Below, one piece after another: positions 53,680 to 62,089 of a stretch of 64,000 nt of DNA (its first letter is position 1; every line of letters starts with the position of its first letter). This DNA is from CAVDHB01 sp963608705. GTDB taxonomy: Bacteria; Bacteroidota; Bacteroidia; Bacteroidales; Bacteroidaceae. Location of the stretch: the NCBI GenBank assembly GCA_963608705.1, contig CAVDHB010000068.1, positions 62,001 to 126,000 on the forward strand, given 5' to 3'. The notes beneath the pieces were generated by a model. The model worked only from the letters and a program-made list of their open reading frames with translations. It was not told where the DNA came from and did not search any database. The translations under genes and the position numbers were made by a program.

Positions 53680-54585
53680 TTACGCTATGGTATATTGTGA
53701 CGCGCAAACATGACGGGTGGAGACCGTGTGGCGTATATCCTCGACAGTCCGATCGAACGGGCCGGAATGTTCCAACTTCAAGGTACACATGGCTGCGGCG
53801 AACTCGCCTGCTTCTTGGCAAGAAGCTCCTTGTATGCGGCTGTAAAGATAACCTGCGGAATAGGTGTCGCCGCACCCTGTGGCATCCACTACCTCTGTCG
53901 GGCAGAAAGCGGGTATGCTGTGAAAACGGTCTTGGGCGTACACGAGTGATCCGTAGCTGCCTAAGGTGATGACCACCTCTTTCACTCCCCAGTGTGCCAG
54001 CTTTCGTGCGGCTTCTCGGGGATCGTTGACATCGGTAATCACGCTCATCTCACTTTCGTTCACCTTGATGATGTCCGTGTATTGCAAGACTCTCTCCTTG
54101 TCTTTCCAGTTCACAGGATACACTTTCTCATTTTGTACGCTGCGCAGATAACCCTGTGCGTCAATGGAGACAAGTCCTCTTCCAGCCAGGCTTTCCACTA
54201 ATTCGGGGGAGAAGTCGTCGGCCAATAATGTGCCTAAATGGTACACTTTCGCTTCGACTCCCTTCAGGTCCTCGGCTGTGAAAGGGTCTGCTTTCGCCAA
54301 TACTCGTTGTGTGCGGTTGTTTTGGTCTATATCATATTTGTTCTCGAAGAACACCGTATGCTGGGATGGATGTGCCAACACCTCTATTCCGTCTCTTTGC
54401 AGCTTCTCAATGATGTCCGATTCTGTGCTTCCTACCTTGGTGATTAACTGGTACGACACTTGCGGAGAGAGCTGTTTCAATCCGTACGAGAAATAGTAAG
54501 ACGTGCCTCCCGGCATATATACCGTGTTCTTCGGTGTGACAATCTTGTCCAACGTCACATGACCTATGCAACATATATCTTTCAT
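53680..54585 (-). CDS. PfkB-family carbohydrate/nucleoside kinase
   Basis: The 301-residue ribokinase-fold enzyme has YMPGGTSYYFSYGL in place of the usual N-terminal glycine motif and the PfkB signature VVDATGCGDTYSAGY with the catalytic Asp (about 246). It phosphorylates a sugar or related compound; the substrate cannot be told. A stop at 53680 leaves 84 bases to the rlmN ATG. The upstream gap is repeat-rich. Confidence 0.85.
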   Translation of the reverse strand: MKDICCIGHVTLDKIVTPKNTVYMPGGTSYYFSYGLKQLSPQVSYQLITKVGSTESDIIEKLQRDGIEVLAHPSQHTVFFENKYDIDQNNRTQRVLAKADPFTAEDLKGVEAKVYHLGTLLADDFSPELVESLAGRGLVSIDAQGYLRSVQNEKVYPVNWKDKERVLQYTDIIKVNESEMSVITDVNDPREAARKLAHWGVKEVVITLGSYGSLVYAQDRFHSIPAFCPTEVVDATGCGDTYSAGYLYSRIQGASCQEAGEFAAAMCTLKLEHSGPFDRTVEDIRHTVSTRHVCASQYTIA

Positions 54586-54772
54586 AATTTTATTTTCTGT
54601 TTCAGCGTGTGAAGATACGGCTTTTTGACGGAAGTAACAAATTTGAAATATATGAATCGTCTTTCTTGGCTAACAAAAGCGAATTTTGGGTACTTGCGAC
54701 GCTAAAATGCTTCATCCTGCATCTTCCAATTCTTTCGATTATCCATGTTTCTCCATCACCCAAAAGCAAGTA

Positions 54773-54794
54773 GAGACGCGATTCATCGCGTCTC
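54773..54794. repeat. 22-bp dispersed palindrome, copy 3
   Basis: GAGACGCG-ATTCAT-CGCGTCTC, identical to the copy at 2813-2834, preceded in both by GTA. The surrounding 54586-55070 gap holds no gene; it contains this copy, the hairpin at 54906-54985 and the variant copy at 55034. Confidence 0.75.
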
Positions 54795-54905
54795 CAATCC
54801 CCCAAAAAGAATGCATGATTAACACATTGTAAATCAGCTACTTGCGACAATATTAAAAGCCACTTTTATACACCTTTGCAATTACCTCATAATCAGTGAG
54901 TTATA

Positions 54906-54985
54906 ACTTGTACCGTAATGACCGCTCACTTGTACCGTAATGGGCGTTCATTACGGTGGAAGTGAGCCGTCATTTCTATACAAGT
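54906..54985. repeat. 80-base imperfect palindrome (long hairpin/cruciform)
   Basis: ACCGTAATG (54934-54942) pairs with CATTACGGT (54949-54957). Outside this, AATGACCGCTCACTT (54917-54931) pairs with its near-complement ending at 54974, and ACTTGTA (54906-54912) with TACAAGT (54979-54985). The phrase ACTTGTACCGTAATG occurs twice in direct order (from 54906 and 54928). Confidence 0.65.
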
Positions 54986-55033
54986 GGGAAATGACTTTTA
55001 TAGAAGTGAGAAATGGAGACGCGATGAAAAATG

Positions 55034-55055
55034 GAGCCGCGATGAATCGCGGCTC
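55034..55055. repeat. 22-bp dispersed palindrome, compensated variant
   Basis: GAGCCGCG-ATGAAT-CGCGGCTC. Compared with the other copies, one base has changed in each arm (A to C and T to G), so pairing is kept. A half-copy GGAGACGCGATGA lies just before it at 55015-55027. Confidence 0.75.
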
Positions 55056-55060
55056 TACTA

Positions 55061-55102
55061 ACAGTGGAAAACCCACCAAGCCTGTACATTGGCTCGGTGG
55101 GT
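55061..55102 (-). terminator. Terminator of the pyrB-pyrI-glyA operon
   Basis: ACCCACCAAGCC (55071-55082) pairs with GGCTCGGTGGGT (55091-55102), 12 bp with one mismatch and an 8-base loop. On the minus strand TTTCC follows. It begins 26 bases after the glyA stop. Confidence 0.7.
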
Positions 55103-55127
55103 TGTTTGTATGTGTGCTATTTGAAGC

Positions 55128-56408
55128 TTAATAGGCGAACAGCGGATAATGACTCATGGTCTCGTTCACTTTCGCTTTCACTTTTGCGATGACAGTTTCG
55201 TCTTCGGGAGCGTTCAGCACTTCCTCTATCAGTTCCGCTATCAGAGGCATCACGTCCTCTTTCACCCCGCGTGTGGTGATGGCGGCGGTACCCAACCGCA
55301 ATCCAGAGGTCTGGAATGCGGAACGGCTGTCGAACGGCACCATGTTCTTGTTTACGGTGATGTCTGCGCTTACCAGTGCGTTTTCCGCCACTTTTCCGGT
55401 CAGTTCAGGATATTTTGAACGTAAGTCCACTAACATGGAGTGGTTGTCGGTACCGCCTGACACGATGTTGAATCCTCGTTTTATCAGTTCTGCCGCCAAC
55501 ACTTTAGCGTTTCGCTGAATTTGTTTGGCGTATTCCTTGAACTCAGGTTGCAACGCCTCGTGGAATGCCACGGCTTTGGCGGCGATGACGTGTTCCAGCG
55601 GTCCACCCTGGATGCCGGGGAAGACAGCGGAGTTCAGCAGTTGCGACATCATCTTGATTTTCCCTTTGGGCGTTTTCTTTCCCCACGGGTTCTCGAAGTC
55701 TTTTCCCATGAGGATAAGTCCTCCACGGGGTCCCCGGAGGGTCTTGTGTGTGGTGGTAGTGACGATGTGTGCGTATTTCACGGGGTTGTCCAACAATCCT
55801 GCGGCGATGAGACCTGCGGGATGTGCCATGTCAATCATGAGGATGGCTCCCACTTTGTCCGCAATCTCCCGCATACGGGCGTAGTCCCATTCACGGGAAT
55901 AAGCCGATCCGCCACCGATAATCATTTTGGGCTTGTGTTCCAGGGCCAGTCTTTCCATCTCGTCGTAGTCCACTCTTCCTGTCTCTTTCACGAGATGATA
56001 GGGAACGGGATGGTAGATCAGGCCGGAGGTGTTTACCGCTGATCCGTGGGAGAGGTGTCCTCCCTGGTCAAGGCTCATGCCCATGAACGTGTCGCCCGGG
56101 TTCAGGCAGGCCAGGAACACGGCGGCATTGGCCTGTGCGCCGGAGTGAGGCTGCACGTTGGCGTATTCCGCTCCAAAAAGCTCTTTGGCGCGTTCGATGG
56201 CCAAGGTCTCGCTTTCGTCCACGAATTTACATCCGCCGTAATAGCGGTGTCCGGAATAGCCCTCGGCGTATTTGTTCGTGAGGCAGGAACCCATGGCCGC
56301 CATCACCTCCTCGCTTACAAAGTTCTCGGAGGCGATAAGCTCCATGCCTTCCGTCTGTCGTTTGCGTTCTTTCTCGATGATCTCGAAGATAGCAGAATCT
56401 TTCTTCAT
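55128..56408 (-). CDS. glyA: Serine hydroxymethyltransferase
   Basis: The 426-residue PLP enzyme converts serine and tetrahydrofolate to glycine and methylene-tetrahydrofolate, feeding one-carbon metabolism. ELIASENFVSEEV is at 23-35, HSGAQANAAVF near 86 and the PLP lysine in VTTTTHKTLRGPRGG (about Lys229). Length is normal. It is the last gene of a run with pyrB and pyrI; the 27-base gap and lack of a promoter between them suggest one transcript, linking folate and pyrimidine supply. Confidence 0.96.
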   Translation of the reverse strand: MKKDSAIFEIIEKERKRQTEGMELIASENFVSEEVMAAMGSCLTNKYAEGYSGHRYYGGCKFVDESETLAIERAKELFGAEYANVQPHSGAQANAAVFLACLNPGDTFMGMSLDQGGHLSHGSAVNTSGLIYHPVPYHLVKETGRVDYDEMERLALEHKPKMIIGGGSAYSREWDYARMREIADKVGAILMIDMAHPAGLIAAGLLDNPVKYAHIVTTTTHKTLRGPRGGLILMGKDFENPWGKKTPKGKIKMMSQLLNSAVFPGIQGGPLEHVIAAKAVAFHEALQPEFKEYAKQIQRNAKVLAAELIKRGFNIVSGGTDNHSMLVDLRSKYPELTGKVAENALVSADITVNKNMVPFDSRSAFQTSGLRLGTAAITTRGVKEDVMPLIAELIEEVLNAPEDETVIAKVKAKVNETMSHYPLFAY

Positions 56409-56435
56409 TGTGTATAGGGTTGTTAAATATCAGTC

Positions 56436-56894
56436 TTAAACCAGTTTCACCTCGTCCAGCGACTGTTCCTTCTGGCAGTAGTGGCAGGTGAGTTTCTCCG
56501 TCTTTGCGTTCCAGTGGAAGACGGTCTGCATCGGCTCGTTGTTGGTGATGCACTTCGGGTTCTTGCAGCGGACAATGCCTTTGAGTGTCTCCTGCATGAC
56601 TACGGGGTGTTTCTCCACCACTTTGTAATCCCGGATGACGTTCAGAACCACGTTGGGGGCGACTACTGAGATACGGTTCACTTCCTCGTCGGTGAAGAAC
56701 CTGTTGGCGATTTTGATAATGCCTTTCTTTCCCAACTTGGAGCTTTTCAGATTATATCCGATGGTCACGGGTTCTTTCATGTCCTGCAAGTGCAGCAGTT
56801 TCACGATGGCGAAAAGCTTGTCGGTGGGGATATGGTCGATGACAGTGCCGTTTTCCAGTGCGGCCACTTCCAGTTCTTTTTTATCGTTGCACAT
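56436..56894 (-). CDS. pyrI: Aspartate carbamoyltransferase regulatory chain
   Basis: The 152-residue chain binds nucleotides and pairs with the PyrB trimers. The allosteric half has VAALENGTVIDHIPTDKLF; the zinc half has the four-cysteine set CKNPKC and CHYC. pyrB lies 13 bases upstream, giving the normal pyrB-pyrI order. Confidence 0.95.
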   Translation of the reverse strand: MCNDKKELEVAALENGTVIDHIPTDKLFAIVKLLHLQDMKEPVTIGYNLKSSKLGKKGIIKIANRFFTDEEVNRISVVAPNVVLNVIRDYKVVEKHPVVMQETLKGIVRCKNPKCITNNEPMQTVFHWNAKTEKLTCHYCQKEQSLDEVKLV

Positions 56895-56907
56895 AATTGT
56901 AATGGTT

Positions 56908-57855
56908 TTACATCAGTTTGGTTTTGTCATTTATAATATCGTCCAGTGTCAGATTCAGTGCGAGAGAGAGGATGGCCTCCCGGGCGTAGAGTCCGTTTTT
57001 AGCCTGCTGGAAATAATATGCTTGCGGAGCCTCGTCCACGTCATAAGCAATCTCATTCACACGGGGCAGCGGATGGAAAATCTTCATGTTCGGCTTTGTC
57101 TTCTCCAGCATGTCACGGTGAAGGATATAGACGTTTTTCACTCGCTCGTATTCCATGAGGTCGGTGAAACGCTCTTTTTGCACACGGGTCATGTAGAGGA
57201 TGTCCGCGTCCTGTATGCTTTCTGCCGTGAAGTCTTCATGTTCCACGTATTTGATGTGGTTCTCCTTGCAGAAGAGTTTGTATTCCTCCGGCATGTCCAG
57301 CTCTTTCGGAGCGATGAAATGGAAGATAGGGTTGAAGAACCGCATGGCCATCAGCAGAGAGTGCACCGTGCGTCCGTATTTCAAGTCTCCTACCATGTAG
57401 ATGTGCAGATTTTCCAGGGTTCCCTGGGTCTTATAGATGCTGTATAAGTCGAGCATGGTTTGCGAGGGATGCTGGTTGGCGCCGTCTCCGGCGTTCACAA
57501 TGGGGACAGGGGAGACTTCGCTGGCATAGCGCGCGGCTCCTTCCAGGTAATGACGCATGACGATCACATCCGCGTAGTTGCTTACCATCATGATGGTGTC
57601 TTTCAGGGATTCGCCTTTGGAGGTGCTGGTCGCCTTGGGGTCGGAGAAACCGATGACCCTGGCGCCGAGACGGTTTGCGGCGGTCTCGAAACTGAGGCGT
57701 GTGCGTGTGGAGGGTTCAAAAAACAAGGTAGCCACGACTTTTCCTTCTAAAATCTTTCGGTTGGGATATTTCTCAAACTCTTCCGCCATACGGAGCCGAT
57801 AGAGAATATCTTCTTTCGACAGTCCGGCGATGCTAACAAAACTATGATTTTCCAT
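56908..57855 (-). CDS. pyrB: Aspartate carbamoyltransferase catalytic chain
   Basis: The 315-residue enzyme joins carbamoyl phosphate and aspartate in the first committed step of pyrimidine synthesis. The carbamoyl-phosphate site FFEPSTRTRLSFE (about 49-61) and the HPSQTMLD box are present. The start is the ATG at 57855. A further upstream in-frame start lies at the -7 element CAAAGGTA (57886-57893 on the plus strand) and cannot be used. Confidence 0.96.
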   Translation of the reverse strand: MENHSFVSIAGLSKEDILYRLRMAEEFEKYPNRKILEGKVVATLFFEPSTRTRLSFETAANRLGARVIGFSDPKATSTSKGESLKDTIMMVSNYADVIVMRHYLEGAARYASEVSPVPIVNAGDGANQHPSQTMLDLYSIYKTQGTLENLHIYMVGDLKYGRTVHSLLMAMRFFNPIFHFIAPKELDMPEEYKLFCKENHIKYVEHEDFTAESIQDADILYMTRVQKERFTDLMEYERVKNVYILHRDMLEKTKPNMKIFHPLPRVNEIAYDVDEAPQAYYFQQAKNGLYAREAILSLALNLTLDDIINDKTKLM

Positions 57856-57885
57856 ATTCAAAAAGATGATTGTCTGTTTCGTCTC

Positions 57886-57893
57886 CAAAGGTA
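57886..57893 (-). promoter_or_regulatory. -7 element of the pyrB promoter
   Basis: Minus-strand TACCTTTG. Transcription would start near 57879, leaving a leader of about 24 bases, too short for a classic pyrimidine attenuator. Confidence 0.5.
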
Positions 57894-58032
57894 GAGAAAA
57901 AAAATGACATATCGGCTATTTCTCTCTTCTTTTTTCCAAAATAGGCCGTCTTCGCTTTTCAAAGATGAGGACGAAAGACCGAAAATATTCTAAAAGCGTT
58001 TTCAAAAGGAGGCGTTATTTCCATAAACTTCT

Positions 58033-58040
58033 TAACTTTG
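58033..58040 (+). promoter_or_regulatory. -7 element upstream of the SpoIID/LytB gene
   Basis: TAACTTTG, an exact TAnnTTTG. The predicted mRNA start near 58047 lies 12 bases before the ATG at 58059. This rules out the TTG at 58038 as a start codon. Confidence 0.5.
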
Positions 58041-58058
58041 CATAAACGGATTACGCAT

Positions 58059-59426
58059 ATGGTAAATCAAACGCAAGAGAATAAGGAAAGGCGGGAGCCT
58101 CATATCCAAGTGGGCATCCTTCACGCAAAAGAAGTGGAGTTCGAGTTCAACGGTCTGTACGTATGTGGAGACCGGCAGATAACGGGCAGACAAAAGGCCA
58201 CGCTCTTGCCGGACGGGAAGATTCAGTGGGCGGGACAGGTCTTTGAGGAGGTCTTCTTCGAACCCTTGTCGGAGGATTGCGCGCTCACGCTTTACCACGT
58301 GACCATCGGGATTGGCTTCCATTGGGAACGGGAAGAGACGCAAGTCTTCAAGGGAGCGTTACGACTGATAGTCGAGGACGGGAAGATTGCGGCGGTCAAT
58401 GTCTTGCCCGTGGAATGGTATCTGACCAGTGTCATCTCTTCGGAGATGAGTGCGGACGCCGGAGAGGAATACTTGAAAGCGCATGCGGTCATCTCTCGCA
58501 GTTGGGTCATCTCGCAGATGCAGGCACGGGAGGAACATGCGGAGTCAGTGGAAACTGATACCTCTTATAAGGCATCCGCCGTGGAGAAAGACGGCGTGGT
58601 CTTCATAAATCGTTGGTACGGACGCTCGGCGCATACCCGTTTTGATGTGTGTGCCGACGACCATTGTCAGCGGTACCAGGGTATCACTCGTGAAACCAAT
58701 CCGGCGGTCGAGGCTGCCATCAAGGCTACAAGAGGCGAGGTGCTGACTTATCAAGGAGCCATCTGCGACGCTCGTTTTTCTAAAAGTTGCGGTGGGGTGA
58801 GCGAGGCTTATGACGCATGTTGGGATGACAAGAGTGTGCCTTATTTGCAGCCGGTGCGTTGTGCGGCAGAAGGCGGCGACTTGCCCGATTTGCGGTGCGA
58901 GGAAGTGGCGGAACGGTGGATTCGAAGCTCGCCGGAGGCTTTCTGCGCAAGTAAAGACCGCAGGGTGCTTTCCAAAGTGCTGAATGACTACGACCAAGAG
59001 ACTCCAGACTTTTACCGATGGAAGGTAAGGCTGTCGCAGGAGGAAATCAGGAAACTGATAATGGAGAAACAGGGACAGGATGTGGGTGATGTCTTAGACC
59101 TTGTTCCACTGGAAAGAGGGGGCTCTGGAAGAATTGTCCGTCTTAAAATACAGGGTACGAAGAAAACGCTGGTCATAGGGAAAGAGCTGGAAATCAGACG
59201 TACGCTGTCTCCTTCGCACTTGCTTAGCTCCGCTTTCGTGGTGGACAAGGAAATCCCCAAAGGCGGTACTGTGCCGGAGGTGTTTGTGCTGACAGGCGCC
59301 GGATGGGGGCATGGCGTGGGATTTTGCCAAATCGGCGGAGCTGTGATGGCGGACAAGGGATATCCCTATAAGGAAATATTACTTCATTATTTTAAAGGAG
59401 CGGAACTGGAGCGGTGGTATAGATAG
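58059..59426 (+). CDS. SpoIID/LytB-domain protein
   Basis: The 455-residue protein has the three SpoIID/LytB blocks: VISSEMSADAGEEYLKAHAVISRSWV (about 127-152, catalytic Glu), DARFSKSCGGVSEAY (about 236-250) and GAGWGHGVGFCQIGG near 415. SpoIID is a lytic transglycosylase acting on denuded glycan strands, and LytB an amidase enhancer. No signal peptide is evident from the ATG at 58059, which is odd for a wall enzyme. It is one base before an AmpG-like permease, suggesting muropeptide recycling. Confidence 0.85.
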   Translation: MVNQTQENKERREPHIQVGILHAKEVEFEFNGLYVCGDRQITGRQKATLLPDGKIQWAGQVFEEVFFEPLSEDCALTLYHVTIGIGFHWEREETQVFKGALRLIVEDGKIAAVNVLPVEWYLTSVISSEMSADAGEEYLKAHAVISRSWVISQMQAREEHAESVETDTSYKASAVEKDGVVFINRWYGRSAHTRFDVCADDHCQRYQGITRETNPAVEAAIKATRGEVLTYQGAICDARFSKSCGGVSEAYDACWDDKSVPYLQPVRCAAEGGDLPDLRCEEVAERWIRSSPEAFCASKDRRVLSKVLNDYDQETPDFYRWKVRLSQEEIRKLIMEKQGQDVGDVLDLVPLERGGSGRIVRLKIQGTKKTLVIGKELEIRRTLSPSHLLSSAFVVDKEIPKGGTVPEVFVLTGAGWGHGVGFCQIGGAVMADKGYPYKEILLHYFKGAELERWYR

Positions 59427-59427
59427 T

Positions 59428-60705
59428 ATGGACAGGCCAGAGACAAGACATTCGGAGAGGTGGCTGCCGGGGCTGTACATAGCCGACGCGTTGCCTTACG
59501 TGGTGCTTAATATCTTGTGCGTGCTGATGTACAAGAGATTGGGGGTGCAGAATGTGGACATTACCTTCTTCACCTCTCTCTTTTACCTGCCGTTGATAGT
59601 GGAGCCGCTGCTGTTTCCTTTCCTCCGTATGATGAAAGGAAGCCGGAAGGGGCTTGTGTGCATACAGGCACTTATCTGTTTTACGGTGTTCGCCTTGGCG
59701 TTCAGCATTACTTCCCGCTATTTTTTCGCATGGAGTCTGTTATGGCTGGGCATAATGTCGGCACTGGCTATCTTGCATGGCATAGCGGCGAACAATTATT
59801 ATGGAACGTCCATTCTTCCGTCCGTGGCGCCGGTGCTGATTCGGCTCCGCTCATTTTCTTTCCGGTTCGTGCTGATACTGGCGCAAGGCACTTTCATCAT
59901 CATGGCCGGAGTGATGGAGGTCTATACCCGGAACGTGCCTAAGGCGTGGACGAACACATTGCTTGCTTTCGGCGTCTTGTTGGCGGTGGTCACGTTGTCT
60001 CATCTTTGCTGGCAGCCTCGTGTGGTCCGTCCGAAAGTGAGTGTGTCGGGGCGTGTCGTCCGTCAGGAGTCGTGGCAGGCTTTTCGCCAGTTCTTCACCC
60101 AGCCGCATTTATGTTCCATCCTCTGTTTCCTGTTCTTCTTTCGCATGACAGAGTCTTTCCTTTGGAAGATAGGGCCGTTGTTCATGATAGACCCTGCCGT
60201 AAAGGGTGGTGCGGATTTGTCGTTGCAGGAAGTGGGGCTGACTTTGGGGACATTGGCGCCTTTGGGAGTGTTCGTGGGGTTCGCCGCAGGACGTTGGATG
60301 TTGGACAGGTTCGTGATGAAACGGTGCTTTCTGCCCTTGACCTTCGCTTTCTTTCTGCAAGGCGTGGCCTACTGGAGTATCAGTGAGTTCAGCATACGAG
60401 GGTTGATGGCTGTTTCTTCTCTTGTGTGGTTCGGAGAGCTGTGCAAGGGAATGGGATTGGCCTTGTTCTTCCGTTTCTTCACTCGTTGTATCTGTCGGCG
60501 GCACAAGGTGATGAGTTCAGCCATCTGTATGTCCGTCATGTCGTTGGGGCTGTGTGTCTGCACCATCCTGTCGGGGCAGTTGCAGGAAATCTTCGGCTAC
60601 GCCAAATATTTCCGTTTCATTCTTCTGTTAGGTATTCTTCCCATGTTGCTGTCCTGGTATATCCTGACAAACGACAACTTGTTGGATGCGAAGGAGAAGG
60701 ACTGA
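59428..60705 (+). CDS. AmpG-like major facilitator permease
   Basis: The 425-residue, about 12-helix transporter has LPGLYIADALPYVVLNILCVLMYKRLGV near the start, similar to the AmpG group that imports GlcNAc-anhydro-muropeptides. Coupling to the SpoIID/LytB gene (one-base gap) fits cell-wall recycling. The stop (60703-60705) directly abuts the stop of the convergent MATE gene (60706-60708) with no spacer. Confidence 0.75.
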   Translation: MDRPETRHSERWLPGLYIADALPYVVLNILCVLMYKRLGVQNVDITFFTSLFYLPLIVEPLLFPFLRMMKGSRKGLVCIQALICFTVFALAFSITSRYFFAWSLLWLGIMSALAILHGIAANNYYGTSILPSVAPVLIRLRSFSFRFVLILAQGTFIIMAGVMEVYTRNVPKAWTNTLLAFGVLLAVVTLSHLCWQPRVVRPKVSVSGRVVRQESWQAFRQFFTQPHLCSILCFLFFFRMTESFLWKIGPLFMIDPAVKGGADLSLQEVGLTLGTLAPLGVFVGFAAGRWMLDRFVMKRCFLPLTFAFFLQGVAYWSISEFSIRGLMAVSSLVWFGELCKGMGLALFFRFFTRCICRRHKVMSSAICMSVMSLGLCVCTILSGQLQEIFGYAKYFRFILLLGILPMLLSWYILTNDNLLDAKEKD

Positions 60706-62085
60706 CTAATGCAGATAGAGTCGTTTCAAGTGGTGGTACACGTAGATGCAGGTGGGAATCAAAAACAAGTCGGCGGCTATCCATGCGGCCGGGTCTGCGT
60801 AACACACACCGAGGAAATGGGTGGCGGGTATGAGCCAAAGACTTATCGCACAGCGTGCCACCATCTCGCATACGCCGGAAGTCATCGCCAATTTGCTGTA
60901 TCCCATGCCTTGTATGCTATAGCGGAAGATGGTGAGCAATCCTAAGATGGGGTAGAAGTAGAGGGAGATGCGCATATAAAGCTCGGAGAGGTCCAGTATC
61001 TGTGTCTCGTTTGCGTTGACAAACATCAAAGCCATTTCTTTGGTAAAGGGGAAGATGACGAGGAACGTGAAGACGAAATAAATCAACATCATCTTGATGG
61101 AGGCTTTGATTCCCTTGGCGATACGTTCCACTTTTCTCGCTCCGAGATTCTGGCCGCAGTAAGTGGCCATCGCCACTCCTATATTCTCAAACACACAAGT
61201 GAAGAAATATTTAATACGTAGGGTGACGGTGAACGTGGCCACATAGAGTGTCCCCAAGGCGTTGTTGGCGCTTTGCAGCATGATGACACCGATACCAGTG
61301 ATGGAGAACTGAAGCCCCATCGGCACGCCGTTGTTCAGCAATACCTTTATTTTGTCCGCTTGTAACCGGCTTTCTTTTTTGTCGGGTGTAAGCAAGGGTA
61401 TCTTCTTCCGCATATAGTAAAAACAGCACAGGCCGGAGAACGCTTGCGAGGTGACAGTGGCGATACCGGCGGCTTCTACTCCCATTCTCAGTCCGATAAG
61501 GAGCAGCACATCGATGATGATGTTCAGCACGGAAGACATGATGAGGAAGAAAAAAGGAGTCTTGCTGTCGCCTAACGCTCTCATGAGAGAGGCTAACAGG
61601 TTGTAGAAGAACGTGAAAGGAATCCCGATGAAGATGATGAACAAGAACGTCCAGGCGTCTTTGAATATGTCTGGAGGCGTTTGTACCATTCGCAGTATGG
61701 GAGTGCATAGTGTGGTGGTGATAAGCATAATCAGCACTCCGATGATAAGCGACACTTTGATGGCGTTGGCGGCGAAGGCTCGCATATTGGTATAGTCTTT
61801 CGCTCCGAAACGTTGCGCCACGGGAATGCCGAATCCGCAGCAGCAGCCGTTGCAGAATCCCATGATGAGAAACATGACGGAAGTACTCGCACCCACGGCG
61901 GCAAGGGCTTTCACGCCGAGAAACTGTCCCACGATGGCTGCGTCGATGATGAGGTAGAGTTGTTGCAGCAGATACCCTCCGATGAGTGGCAGGGCGAACT
62001 GGAGGATGTGACGGGCCGGGGAACCCGAGGTCATGTCATTGATAGTGATGCTCTTTTGTGCGGTTTTGCTGGTTTGGTTCATCAT
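60706..62085 (-). CDS. MATE-family efflux transporter
   Basis: The 459-residue, 12-helix protein has the MATE repeats (RHILQFALPLIGGYLLQQLYLIIDAAIVGQFLG at about 25-57 and GVPMGLQFSITGIGVIML near 253). It would export toxic organic cations or drugs using a sodium or proton gradient. The start is the ATG pair at 62080-62085. It lies four bases after an unrecognised gene and is likely co-transcribed with it. Confidence 0.9.
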   Translation of the reverse strand: MMNQTSKTAQKSITINDMTSGSPARHILQFALPLIGGYLLQQLYLIIDAAIVGQFLGVKALAAVGASTSVMFLIMGFCNGCCCGFGIPVAQRFGAKDYTNMRAFAANAIKVSLIIGVLIMLITTTLCTPILRMVQTPPDIFKDAWTFLFIIFIGIPFTFFYNLLASLMRALGDSKTPFFFLIMSSVLNIIIDVLLLIGLRMGVEAAGIATVTSQAFSGLCCFYYMRKKIPLLTPDKKESRLQADKIKVLLNNGVPMGLQFSITGIGVIMLQSANNALGTLYVATFTVTLRIKYFFTCVFENIGVAMATYCGQNLGARKVERIAKGIKASIKMMLIYFVFTFLVIFPFTKEMALMFVNANETQILDLSELYMRISLYFYPILGLLTIFRYSIQGMGYSKLAMTSGVCEMVARCAISLWLIPATHFLGVCYADPAAWIAADLFLIPTCIYVYHHLKRLYLH

Positions 62086-62089
62086 CTTA

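Noticed and set aside
58038..58058. TTG start for the SpoIID/LytB gene (and similar TTG starts at 14019, 24521 and 53607)
   Set aside because: At 58038 and 53607 the TTG is part of the TAnnTTTG promoter box; in the other cases an ATG follows within 6 bases.
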